Shown: positions 25,619 to 37,126 of the stretch, in pieces
Numbering within the stretch: the stretch's first letter is position 1
Layout: each line of letters begins with the position of its first letter
Assembly: GCF_047948215.1 (NCBI RefSeq)
Contig: NC_134465.1
Span: 53,577,841-53,641,840 of the forward strand
Direction of reading: 5' to 3'
DNA length: 64,000 nucleotides
Source of the DNA: Lycorma delicatula
Taxonomy: Eukaryota; Arthropoda; Insecta; Hemiptera; Fulgoridae
The notes under the pieces: generated by a model
Databases searched by the model: none
What the model was told of the DNA's origin: nothing
What the model saw: only the letters and a program-made list of their open reading frames with translations
Position numbers and translations under genes: made by a program

Positions 25619-26260
25619 AAATGTGGTGCTATAGGAGAATGTTAAAAATCAGATGGGTGGATAAAGTGACAAATGAAGAGGTATTGCGGCAAATAGATGA
25701 AGAAAGAAGCATTTGGAAAAATATAGTTAAAAGAAGAGACATATAAGTCTGTCTCTTCTTCTTCGGAGTACCTGAGAAGAAAATATTTAGATCAAAAATT
25801 AATTTAAATGTCAGGAAAACATTTTTGAAAGTATGTGTTTGGAGCGCAGCTTTATATGGAAGTGGAACTTGGACGATCGGAGTACCTGAGAAGAAAATAT
25901 TATAAGCTTTTGAAATGCGGTGCTATAGGAGAATGTTAAAAATCAGATGGGTGGATAAAATGACAAATGAAGAGGTAAATAGCGGCAAATAGATAAAGAA
26001 AGAAGCATTTGGAAAAATATAGTTAAAAGAAGAGGCAGACTTATAGGAACATACTAAGGCATCCTGGAATAGTCGCTTTAATATTGGAAGGACAGGTAGA
26101 AGGGAAAAATTGTGTAGGCAGGCCACGTTTGGAATATGTAAAACAAATTGTTAGGGATGTAGGATGTAGAGGGTATACTGAAATGAAATGACTAGCACTA
26201 GATAGGGAATCTTGGAGAGCTGCATCAAACCAGTCAAATGACTGAAGACAAAAAAAAACA
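25619..26260 (+). pseudogene. LINE 3' end (family B), with an internal duplicated segment
   Basis: The C-terminal end of a LINE ORF2 reads ALYGSGTWTIGVPEKK (about 25850-25900), then RCYRRMLKIRWVDKMTNEEV, IWKNIVKRR, VEGKNCVGRPRLEYVKQIV and a final LDRESWRAA..SND. It ends in a short A-run at 26251-26259 after CAGTCAAATGACTGAAGAC. The 120-bp segment for CYRRMLKIRWVDKVTNEEV is present twice (25619-25740 and 25915-26036, 296 bp apart). The amino-terminal and RT parts are missing, as expected for 5'-truncated insertion. Confidence 0.85.
25731..25760. repeat. hairpin at the LINE duplication junction
   Basis: AAGAAGAGACA at 25731-25741 pairs exactly with TGTCTCTTCTT at 25750-25760 across an 8-nt loop. 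It marks the point where the first copy of the duplicated LINE segment breaks off. Confidence 0.75.
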
Positions 26261-26269
26261 TTTATTGTA

Positions 26270-27920
26270 ATGTTCTTGGTTGATTCCAGCCACTTGCAAA
26301 TGACTTCTCAGTAGCTCAATTTCAATTATGATGTCTTTGGAGAATTCATTGAACATTTGCATAAGATTTGTTGATATCTTTTTGATGAAAGAACTTTGAG
26401 ACTTTCTGAAGTTCTTTCATCAAAATTATACCCCTTCCTGCTTATGACCACACCCTGTGCAGACCACACCCTCCCTAATTATGCCAGTGACCTAAAGATG
26501 CCTCACTATTAATCAAACAATCTTCACTTTTTTCATTATCACAAATCTCTTGTCATTTTATGTGGCTCTATATTGTCCATAACAGACTGTCTTGGATTCA
26601 TAATAGAATTCTCTTACGTATTTATAATTAATCTCTTACCAGTATGTGTATGTCAGTATAAGTATGTAAATTGTGACAATTTTTAATTGTACAACCAATT
26701 GTAATTAAATTTTATTGCTTTATTTCACGAATTCTTGAGAGATAGGATCTAGATATTTTATATTATAATGCTGAAATGTTATTTTAAATAATGCTTAAAT
26801 TTCCAGAATGTACCTTTAATCTATGAAGACTTAATACTGCTTCACATCACTGATGGAATGTGATGTTATTTTTGTTACTTTTTGCAGTGATATATTTTGT
26901 GTAAAATTTCTAAAATTGATAAAATTGATAATTTGAAAATCCTTCATTGGTTGTTCTATTCTTAGAATTGTAGGCAGCAAACATGCCTCTAATGAATTCA
27001 TAGACAATTTCTTTAAGAAGAACATTGAATTATTTAAGATTTTCTGGAGGGTTTAACATTTATTAGCACTATAGATTACACAGTTGTTTGTCTGTGTTCA
27101 AAGCTTTTTGCTGAAGATCAAGGTATGTCAGTCTTAGCCAAGTTAGTTCTCTTGATGAACTTGGATCAAAGAATTGGACAACTCCAAATTAACAGGAAGA
27201 AAACCTTGCAATAATGATGCATTATCTGAGATAAATTCGAATGAGAAATCTTTTATAAAAATTCATAAAAATGTTTGTTGAAAATTGTGATAGTTAATTA
27301 AGTAAATGAAATAAAGACTTCACTATGCAAAAACTTCACTATTTCGTTACTTTTTACAGTAAATGTTTGATTGGAAATTAGTTTGATATTTTATAAATAT
27401 ATTAGAAATTTCAATATATGATATTATCTTTTGAAATCCAAATTAACTTACTAATTAAACTTATGCAATATATGAAAGTATGATAAGTAAAATGTATGTG
27501 TATGATATTTATATAAAATGTATGTAGGATTTGTGTGCAGTATATGATAAAGTATGATTAAAAAGTATAAAGTTTTAAAAAGTTTTTGTAATATTATTTC
27601 TCCATTCTCTAGTAACTTTTCCATAACAGTTAAAAAGAACAGAGTTTAGAATTTTTTATTATTTTGCATGTAATTTTTTTTTATAAACAGTATTTTTTAA
27701 ATCAAGCTAGATTGTTTGAGCAACATTTCTTGCAAGATTATATCTAGCTAATATTTTTCTTTATTTTGATAAAACTACATCATTCTCAGGGTAATCATCC
27801 CAATTTTTCTGTGGTTTCTCTTTTATACATTCATTAATATCATAACTCTCTGTCTTTTTCATTAGTATGCTAAAAATGATCTAAATGTTGTCATATTATC
27901 AGTTTTTTTTTACGTCTCAC
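26270..27920. other. AT-rich spacer with one strong hairpin
   Basis: No gene is recognised. TTTGATGAAAGAACTT at 26381-26396 pairs exactly with AAGTTCTTTCATCAAA at 26409-26424 across 12 nt. Otherwise AT-rich. Confidence 0.5.
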
Positions 27921-27925
27921 ACATA

Positions 27926-29217
27926 CGAGGTGCGACAATAGTGTAATGAGACTGATGTGAAAAAAATGTTGCTTACCGTTTTAGTCATGTTTAGTGTTGT
28001 CTCCTTCAAAGTAGTTCCCCTCTGATTGCACACACTTATTCCAGCGCTTCTGCCATTGATGGTAACATTTCTGGAACTCATCTTCTGCAATATCCTCCAA
28101 GACCCTCGTCACAGCTTTTTGGACATCTTGTGTTGTTTGAAAATGGTGTCCCTTGACCGCCATTTTGACTCTTGGAAATAGAAAAAAGTCACACGGAGCG
28201 ATATCTGGTGAATAAGGTGGCTGTGGTAGTACTGAAATTTGTTTTGAGGTTAAAAATTGCTGTACTGACAGAGCAGTATGGGATGCCGCATTATCGTGAT
28301 GCAGAATCCAATTATCAGCAGTGTTGGCACGGACACGAAGAACTCGTTTACGAAGTCTTTCTAAAATGTCTTTGTAGAAATATTGGTTAACTGTTTGTTC
28401 AGGAGGCACCCACTCTTTATGAACAATTCCCTTGGAATTGAAGAAGCACACAAGCATGTACTTTTGACTTTGACACGAGCTTTTTTTGGTCTGGGTGATC
28501 CCTTTGAGCACCATTGCGAACTTTGGCGTTTTGTCTCTGGATCGTATTGAAAAAACCAACCTTCATCACCAGTGATAACACGGTTCAACAAATCTGGATT
28601 GGTTTCCGTTTGCTCTAACAGATCGGCTGCAACATTTTTCCATGTTTCTCGCTGTTGTTGTGTGATATTTTTGGGGACCATTTTTGCACAAATCTTTCTC
28701 ATACCAAGATCTTCAGTTAATATTAGACGAACCGTTTCTCGATTGAGTTCTTCTGCAATCATTTTCACGGATAATCTTCGATCAGATCGTACGATTTCAC
28801 GCACCCTGGTCAAGTTGACATCTGTCCGTGAGGTTGATGGTCGTCCACTGCGGTCTTCATCTTCAACATTCGTTCTGCCTTCACTAAAAATTTTATGCCC
28901 CGAAAAACTTGTGCTCTTGACATAACCTCCTCTCCAAAAGCCTTCATAAGTTTTCGTTGCGTTTTCACCCAATTTAACGGAAAAAGAAATAGCATATCTT
29001 TGCGCAATATTTTGCGGTTTCATTTCTGTGACGAGAGACACAAACACGTGTTCAGTTATTACAGCACAACTCACAACTGAGCAGTTGCATCAATGTGCCG
29101 CTTGGACTAGAAGTAGCTTATAAACCAAGTTCAAAGATGGTGTGCCTACGCAAGCTGCAGGGGGTTGCCACATCTTGCAAAGAAAAATCAGTCTCATTAC
29201 TTTATTGTTGCACCTCA
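27926..29217 (-). mobile_element. near-complete mariner element, 1,292 bp, DD34D type
   Basis: The element lies between TA target duplications at 27924-27925 and 29218-29219. Its ~33-bp terminal repeats agree at about 28 positions; the outermost bases read GAGGTGC[G/A]ACAATA and the inner ones GTAATGAGACTGAT. The length is normal for a full mariner. It encodes the transposase described next. It is the best-preserved mobile element in the window. Confidence 0.95.
27981..29074 (-). pseudogene. mariner transposase, frameshifted, catalytic residues kept
   Basis: This would cut and paste the element at TA sites. N-terminal helix-turn-helix sequence (ENATKTYE, then in another frame FGEEVMSRAQVFRG) leads to GRPSTSRTDVNLTRVREIVR and RETVRLILTEDLGMRKICAK, then VITGDEGWFFQYDPETKRQS with the first catalytic Asp. 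After RPKKAR the frame shifts once (near 28460) to CFFNSKGIVHKEWVPPEQTV, then HHDNAASHTAL (second Asp), YSPDIAPCDFFLFP (third Asp, 34 residues on) and the end KCVQSEGNYFEGD. I see about three frameshifts and very few other defects, so inactivation is fairly recent. A residue or two may be missing after AEELN. Nearby opposite-strand frames are shadows. Confidence 0.93.
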
Positions 29218-29219
29218 TA

Positions 29220-29700
29220 TATTATGTTGTCAAATGTAACTTCCTAGCAAAGATAGAAATCTCTTATAACTAATACAAAGTTTAACAACATTACTGTACC
29301 AAATATGTCCTTAAATCTTCATTTTTGCACATTAATATGATTTTCATCTTTCATGTCCGTTAAATAAAGATTTCTGTTCAGTAAATGTTGATCTTGTTAA
29401 CAGATCTTTAATATCTCTTACTCTGCATAATTCACCTCAACAATTTCACTGTAAGTAGCAATTTACATTCAAAAATTTCATTTTGAATGCATAAACTTCT
29501 TAGGTTATGCATTTTAACCTTCTGCAGTTCTTTTTGGCTTTGAAAAATTTTTTTAATTTTGTTTTTTTTGTTCTTTTTTTTCCATTATTATTTAGAGATA
29601 AAATTGGATATTTGATTGATTCACCCCTTTTTTTTTTTAAATACACCAGAATGATTTTTTTAATTTACTTAAACTATTTTCTTTATTAACTGTAATATCA
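29220..29700. other. AT-rich spacer
   Basis: No gene or repeat recognised. It contains T-runs at 29560-29640. Confidence 0.5.
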
Positions 29701-29705
29701 TTTAC

Positions 29706-30840
29706 TTTTTTTTGTCTTGTCATTTGACTGGTTTGATTCAGCTCTTCAAGATTCCCTATGTAGTGTCAGTCATTTCATTTCAGTATACCTCTTACATCCT
29801 ACATCCCTAACAATTTTTTTTGCATATTCCAAGTGGTGCTTGCCTGCACAATTTTTCCGATTTACCTGTCCTTCCAATATCAAAACGACTATTCCAGGAT
29901 GCCTTAATATGTGGCCTGTGTAAGTGTCCTTAAGAGGAGTTGATCCTTCTTTTAACTATATTTTTCCAAATGCTTCTTCTTTTCTTTATCAATTTGCCAC
30001 AACACCTCATCATTTGTCACTTTATCCACTGATCTGATTTTTAACATTCCCATAGCACCACATTTCAAAAGCTTCTAATCTTTTCTTATCAGGTACTCCA
30101 ATCGTCCAAGTTTCACTTCCATATGAAGGTACGCTCCAAAGATATACTTTGAAAAATGTTTTCATGACATTTAGATTAATTTTTGATGTAAGCAAATTAT
30201 ATTTCTGACTAAAAGCTCATTTCGCTTGCTTGTGCTATTCAGCATTTTATATCGCTCCTGCTTCATCCATCTTTAGTAATTCTACTTTCCACATAACAAA
30301 ATTCTTCTACCTCTGTAATCTTTTCTCTTCCTATTTTTATATTCGTTGATTCATGAATATGAATCATGGATCTGGGGAGCAATGCTTATTTCTACTATAT
30401 TTCATTACTTTCCTTTTGTTCTTTTTTATTTTCATGCAGTAGTTCTTGCGTAGGCCTTTATCCATGCCATTCATTGTTTCTTCTAAATTTTTTTACTCTC
30501 GGCTAGAATTACTATATCATTAGCAAATCATAGCATCTTTATCTTTTCACCTTACTGTTACTTCGGATCTAGAATGTTCTTTAACATCATTAACTCCTAG
30601 TTCTCTGTAAAAATTAAAAAGTAACAGGGATAGGGAACATCCTTGGACTCCCTTTTTCGAATTATTTCTTACGTTCTTTGATTATTACGGCTGCAATTTG
30701 TTCCTGTAAATTCTTCTCTAGAATTGAAACTCTATTCTTCTTCTGTATTTATTCTTCTCAGTCCATTTATACACTTATTGTAATTTGCTACTAGTTTTCC
30801 TATTTTATAATTATAATAATCCAATTGGTCAGCAATTTAG
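29706..30840 (-). pseudogene. LINE 3' half (family B), reverse transcriptase to tail
   Basis: The - strand begins (at the right end) with KKGVQGCSLSLLLFNFYREL, an RT motif, then FAD-region debris and EETMNGMDKGLRKNYCMKI, KVMKYSRNKHCSPDP, and AKAFSQKYNLLTSKI-like sequence. Near 30130-30170 is KTFFKVYLWSVPSYGSETWT, then IGVPDKKRLEAFEMWCY, and it ends with the family-B 3' tail (reverse of CAGTCAAATGAC plus an A-run) at 29706-29735. Stops and frameshifts are frequent. The sequence matches 25619-26260 in the shared part. Confidence 0.85.
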
Positions 30841-30959
30841 CAACTGTTTTTTTTAAGATCATTGTTACTTATGAAATGATATCTACACTTTTTGTTTCAA
30901 GAAATAATTAATACCTCAGTGGGCTTTGTAGGGGTAAGTTGAATAATTCCCAGGCAATT

Positions 30960-31300
30960 TTTTTTTTTTTTTAAGTTACCCTGGTAAGCAGTTGTTAATG
31001 CGAAATGAAGTGATGTTAAATGACAATAGTGTACATTATTTCTTTTGTACTATATGAACCATATAAGTGATTCCTAGAAAGTTTTTGAATTAATTTTTCC
31101 ATTTGGCATGAAATCAAGTAAGAGACTTTACTGCACCAGAAATACATCATCATTTTCCTTTTTATCAACATTTTTTATTTTAATCCACATTTCATAACCA
31201 GTAACAATATTTTTCAGAGATTACGTTTTATCTCCAAAATTCCAAGGCCACTTCCATTTGGTCTTTCTTGTTTTTTCAGTTAGTAGTAGGGTAAATCTTC
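30960..31300 (-). pseudogene. possible mariner-like transposase relic
   Basis: The - strand near 31185-31225 reads LKNIVTGYEMWIKIK, comparable to the mariner V-T-G-D-E-T-W block with the catalytic Asp changed to Tyr. Decayed sequence follows (LLLDFMPNGKINSKTF, YKRNNVHYCH). No ends were found. The call is tentative. Confidence 0.35.
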
Positions 31301-31309
31301 TGTTACAAA

Positions 31310-32025
31310 TTTTATTCTTAAGATGTTCATTGCTTTCAGTGTGTACAAAATATTTTGTATTCAAGATGTTTAATAATAAATTTTATGTAGAAAAAGCCTT
31401 CGATATCTGAGTAAATTATTAACAGTGAGTATTATGCGTCCTTAGGTAATTCACTGATCTATATTTTTTTCTCCAGTTTTTCACTCACAAGCAAGGACCA
31501 TGCAGAATTTACTTAATTCTAAGCATTTGATTTTCCTTCAAGATTGAAATTCATGATAAAAAGATTATATCCTGATAGCTTCAATTTCCTTTTACCCATT
31601 TCTGGCTTCTGTTCTTGCACCTTTAACACTGTTTCAATCAATTTTGCCTTTCTTGAAAGCTTGCCACTTTATATTTCTTATTTCGAATAAGCTTTTATTC
31701 TTGTTAACTCTTCTCATTACTCAGTTTTTAATTTCTGGCTTTTCTATTTAATATTTTCCAGTCTCCTCTGTGACTATATTTTAATGCCTATTATTTTTTA
31801 TTTATTTATTAGTCTCACTGTTTTCACATACAGAAATATACTCAAAATACAGCATTTGACGCTGCTTCCTAAACATTACTATTCTTCTTTTTATTTTGTT
31901 TTTACCTTTTGCTGTTGTTTTTTTTTTTTATTAATATCTTTTTTAAGTACCTGTTTTGGTTTACTTACAATTCCTTTGTTTTGTGCATGCATTTGTTTAT
32001 TTACTGTCTCCTTTCCTCATTACTC
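31310..32025. other. pyrimidine-rich sequence between two decayed elements
   Basis: No frame is recognised. The + strand 117-residue frame at 31784-32137 is antisense to LINE sequence at its right end and is otherwise low-complexity. The left part may belong to the LINE at 32030-32350. Confidence 0.4.
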
Positions 32026-32029
32026 TGTT

Positions 32030-32350
32030 TTTGTATCATTCATTTTTATTCCATATTCTGTCATGATGTCTTACAGTTTGAAATTACTTGATGAATATCT
32101 TGTGTTTCGTATTGTAAAAAGCTTTTCGCATCTATGAAACATATATATTTTATTTTCTTTCTCCTACCCATTTTCTGGGTTCTTTCACCTTGTAGAAAAT
32201 TTTTGATCATACATTCAGGAAACATTAAACGAGGTTGGTAATAGGAGGCAGCATTCTTCTTGCTTTATTCCTCTTCCAAGATCAAATTATTTAGTTTTAG
32301 CATACTTTATTTTGATAGCTGTTTTTAGATTCAGGTACAATTTTTTAATT
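32030..32350 (-). pseudogene. LINE reverse transcriptase relic
   Basis: On the - strand: KEDKKLIKKLYLNLKTAIKI, FDLGRGIKQEECCLLLPTSF (the R-Q-G-C-x-L-S-P-x-L-F-N motif, damaged), a run to QYETQDIHQVISNCKTS and NMEIK-like sequence of the region after F-A-D-D. Several stops. It is separate from 29706-30840, because both pieces carry the same RT motif. Confidence 0.6.
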
Positions 32351-34535
32351 AATTTTTTATCTTCCTTCCATTATATATATATATATAATATACACATCAG
32401 TTAAATATTAAGTTTTTTTTATAATTATGGTAAAATTTAACATAAAAAGTAATTGGTCAGTTTATAAATTTTGTTTGATTTTTAATGTTTTCAAGATTTT
32501 AAGAGTGAATTGATATGTCTTCTGTGGTGAAAAATGTGTTCGCTGTACACCATTTAAATATTTTTATACATATATGCATTTTAAATTTACATTTAATTAT
32601 ATTTATCAGCGTAACTAAATAAGATTAACATTCTTATTTTTAGTGGGCAACAACTCGTTTAAATTAGTTATGAGTTTTGAAAGTACAGATTTATTTATTT
32701 TTGTGGACAAGATTTAAAAGTGTACATTTTTGTAGAATTAATTTTGGCTGAAGCAAATTGAAATAATTTTATTTTTTCCCATACTCACATAATTTGACCA
32801 AGCTTGGAATGCAGATGTAACCAGGAAATTTATCAGATGATAATTTAAAAATTCGTTTGAGCATTAAGGTTGGAATGAATGGTGTTGTTTTAAAGGTTAT
32901 TTTGCTTGTATGTATACATTCTCTCCCTCTTTCTCTTTCTCTCTCTCTCCCTGTGTGTGTATGTTTTTAGAAATAATTGTTAAAATTTCCTTAGTTTCGT
33001 TTATTTTTTTATCAGTTTGATGTTGGAGGTTATCATATTTTGTTTTGAGTCTGTATATATAAAATGTGTATTGTTTTTTCCCTATTTTTTGTGTGTGTAA
33101 TATATATATATATATTTCAATTTTTAATTACCATTTAGAAAAAAAGATTGTATTTTTTAATAAAAATTAATTTTAAAAATGTCGAAGGCTTTGCAGTCAT
33201 ATCTGTTTAATTAATAGAAAAATGATTATCAATAGGGAAGTATATATGATAATGAATTGTATGATTTAATTTGTTACTTAACTGTGTGAGTATATATAAT
33301 ATTATATATATTATTAAATAACACTGATCATAAATTGTTTTTTCTGCTATTAATGATGTTGATAATTCTGGATTGAATTTCAATTAAGATTTCATTTTAA
33401 AAGATCTTTGCATAGTTTAGTCGTTTTTATATATATACGAAATATATAAATAGTTTTAAAAATAAATATCTTGAGAGGTCGTACCTTAATTTTTTTAAGT
33501 AAATTTAGTTGTATGCTCTATGGCTTGCAGTTGTCTAAATGTTTATTTATTGATGTTCACCAGGATTTTGTTTTTTATATATATTCTTTATGCATTTATG
33601 TAGAATTCTTTAATTTTTTATTTTTGAATTTTCGGTGTGTGACTAATTTGGTACTATTTTCCATTACATTTTGTTGTCCCTGTATTGTAATTTCAACATA
33701 TTTAAATTCTTTGTCCAAAAAAAAAAATATATATATATATTCAGTGAACAAACAGTTGATTATTTATGTAAACAGTTTCAATAAGTATGTGTGTGATCAC
33801 TTTTTGTCTCGAATTTGGATTAAGTTAGCATCATTAGAGGATTACAAAAATAACAAATGGCTGCAATCAGTCATCAGGTTCACCTCAAAATGGCCGTCAA
33901 AATTATAATTATGTAAAAATAATTATACAATAACAATGTAAGCTGGTTAGTTTGTTCAGACACACTAATGTAAGGTTTGCTAAAATGCATAAAATTTGTA
34001 GCCATCAATTTTGTAAATTAAGTGCAAGACCCCAAAATTGTGGAAAAACTAAATTTTTAATAATTGAAACAAATAAAATGTGTTATAAAACTGCCAAAAC
34101 ATGAGACAAATAAATTAATAGTATCTTAGCAAATGTTTTTGTTACCAAAAGAGATTTATTAAAACCATAACAAAATTGTTTGTGCCACCTACTACAGATC
34201 TCTAAAAAAATTTAAAATTAGAGAAAGTGTTACTTTTTTAATTGTATCAGATACTGAAAAGGAACCAACATCATATAAGATTTAATTGTGATTAACGTAA
34301 TATGCTAGTATTGATTTGATTGACTACCAATAATGGTCATGTAACTTAAGGGAACTTACAAACCCTTAAAGACTTATGTAATCTTAATGCACAATAATGA
34401 CATTTTTCAACTGACATAATGGCATATATTAATTAATTATTGTAATTATATATATTGTATAGATATATAAACTCAGATATAATAGCATACAAAATTCATA
34501 AGTAGCTAATTTATATTTTTATTGATCCCCACTTA
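32351..34535. other. AT-rich sequence with microsatellites, no recognised genes
   Basis: Microsatellites: CT/TC then GT at about 32920-32965, TA at 33100-33115 and 33730-33740. A 145-residue + strand frame at 33471-33908 has a low-complexity, T-driven composition in most of its length. Its last ~30 residues (LASLEDYKNNKWLQSVIRF) look more protein-like but I recognise no family. Confidence 0.45.
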
Positions 34536-34539
34536 ATTT

Positions 34540-35110
34540 TTAATATTCTTCTGAAACATTTATTTTTCAAAGGTCTGTTTCTGTCTCTGTTCTTTTCCTT
34601 TCTGTCTCTCCTATCTTTTCATAAAGGCTGTCCATGGATGTGCCAATGTGCCTTTTATATATGCCACATTTTATTCATTGTTAATAATTCTATCATCAAA
34701 TAAAAAAAAAATTGTATAACTTTGGAATAATATCATCCCTTATCTTACTTAATATTAATTTCTCATTATCTACCTTTCTGTCATATCTCATTTCCTTTGT
34801 TTTAGTCCTAATTATTTTCAAACTAAATTCTTTTCTTGTAATATCATTATGTATTTCTTGTAATCCACTTTTTGTTTCTGCAAAAAGAACTTTGTAAATC
34901 TTAACTTATTTATTTTCTCTCAGCATTTTTTTATATTTGTTAGTTATCCATTCTTTACACGATCATTAATTTAATTTTAATTTTTTTGCTTCATTTACTG
35001 TATTTCTTCTATGTTCAAGTTTGAAGGACGACAGGAACGGACTGGATCTTTGTCTCACTCCTTTCTCAATCGGAGCTTGTTTTTCTTCTTATTCTTCTAC
35101 TCATACTACT
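34540..35110 (-). pseudogene. probable LINE reverse transcriptase relic
   Basis: The - strand gives APIEKGVRQRSSPFLSSF near 35040-35090, comparable to the RT K-G-V-R-Q-G-D-x-x-S-P-x-L-F motif, then FSLKIIRTKTKEMRYDRKV near 34770-34830, comparable to the I-N-x-x-K-T-K-x-M segment. Frames are broken. No tail was found. Confidence 0.5.
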
Positions 35111-37125
35111 ATCTACTTGTAGTAGTATATTGTTTTTACATTTTTTTTTTTAAAAGGATATTTGTTTGATAACCCAATTTGATCTGTTTCAATAATTTTG
35201 GATTTTAGCATTAAATGTCACTCAGATTTCTGTGAACTATTATCATTAATATACATTCATGAGTTTAAAGATTTAATAACGTAATTCTGCTGTTAGTTAA
35301 AAAAATCTTTTCTAGCCAATCAAAATGCAGCTACAGGTGGTCACTGGTGTAGTCTGTAATGAATATTTACAGGCCTAATGTAAAGATGAATATCGTTCCT
35401 CTGTTTAAAATTAATAAATTCAAGAACATAATGAAAGAATGTTTGTCCAATGATCTTTCCTAAAGTCCTTGCATTCAATGAATTGTTGAATGCTGCATCC
35501 AATTATTAAAAGTGAACAAAAATCTAGTAAATTTGTTTCTTTAGCTGATTGTCATTGTTGTTTAATATTCTTTGTAACTGATTACATAATAATGAATTAT
35601 TATCTGTTTATAATTTGTTGACTTTGATCAGAACTATCCTAAGTCCAAAATTTTCAATTTTGAGATATTCTATGTAAATATTGTCTGGGGCATACCTTTT
35701 GAGTGCAGAACTATTCTAAGTCCAATATTCAACAAAGAAGCTATTTTTCTATAAAAAACAGAAGTATTCTTTAAAAAAAAAATACTAATTTCCTTTGTGC
35801 AGCAGTATTGAGCTGTCCTGAGTTTTTGGACTTAGCCAACGAATTAGTTTCTGATCCAAGCCAACGAATTGTGGAATTTATTTATTAACTTAATATAAAA
35901 TTATGAGTTAGTTTTAATTTGGCAAAATATCATTGATGCTTGAAAAGAATAGTGGACATTTTTTAACAAGTTTGTGATTGCAGGAATTAGGTAGTTATGG
36001 TAAATCTTGACATGAGGCTATTTATAGAAAATGCTGTGGTATTGTTATGCTAAGTGCTTGCACTTAATCACAATTTACCAAGCATGTTGTTAATTATTTG
36101 TACTTTGTTACATGTCATTTGAAAATGTAATTGGAAGAAAAAGTTGTTGAATATTGTTGATCGTAAACTGTCACATTAAAGCTATAACAGTTATAAGTGC
36201 AAGACAATCACTTTGAAAGAAAGTGCTCATTTGTTTACATTTGAAGCACACCAGCTTAATGTACAGATTTCTCATGTTTTGAGATGATGCTCCAATATGC
36301 CCTTTAGACCTATAACACATAAAGCTTTAGATTGTGTAGATTAAGCCGCTAAATTATCCTATAGAATTTGCAGTATTTTAGATTGTGATGTGGTTGAAGT
36401 TAACAAACTTTTGTATTCCTCAAATTTGACATTTTTCAAAATTTTGGTTTGTTTTTACTAACTAATTAATATTTGATAACACTTAACATTTCTACAGTAA
36501 TTACTTATATTTTGTTTATGTTTGTGCTTGCATGCATACATTATTACTTTTGTCTATTTTATTACTTTTCGTCTTTTAATTGTTTTAATGATTTCTTCTT
36601 TTGTTAATTTCTTGTTTTGAGTCCCTTTAGGACTACATGTGATTGATTTTTATATTTTCTAAATTTACATTTATTTTCTTTGATGTTTTGATTCTTTTCT
36701 AAATATTACAATATTTTCTAAATTTACATTTATTTTCTTTGATGTTTTGATTCTTTTCTACTTTTCCTCAGATTACAAAAAATTACTTTGTCAATGGTGT
36801 TAGTTGTTATGCAGAATTATGGTTTTTTCATGCAGAATTTTGTGCCTTGACTTGCAGACTACAGTAGCACATTCAGTTAATCATAAAAAAATGATGACAT
36901 TTTTCTAGCATCTGTCATATTAAAAAATGCCTGAAGTCTGTTGAAATTAGTATATTGAAGGAAGTTTTTATCTTACATTTTGTCTTAAAATATTTGATTT
37001 TACATTGGTGAAATCTTTCTTTCAGTTTGTATTATTTGATATACATTCTCAGTTTGATAAGATTTCATTTCCCTTTAAAGATGAGATTTAAAAATGTTCA
37101 TCAGTTAAGGTGATGGGTATTAAGA
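35111..37125. other. AT-rich spacer with a 50-bp tandem duplication
   Basis: An identical 50-bp block beginning ATATTTTCTAAATTTACATT occurs at 36652-36701 and 36711-36760 (period 59). No gene recognised elsewhere. Confidence 0.55.
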
Positions 37126-37126
37126 T

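Noticed and set aside
28572..28925. 117-residue + strand frame
   Set aside because: Exact antisense shadow of the mariner transposase on the - strand.
31784..32137. 117-residue hydrophobic + strand frame
   Set aside because: Its right end is antisense to a LINE reverse transcriptase relic and the rest is pyrimidine-rich low-complexity sequence.
33471..33908. 145-residue + strand frame
   Set aside because: Composition is driven by T-rich, low-complexity DNA with an I-Y-I-Y run from a TA microsatellite; no family recognised and no splice context.
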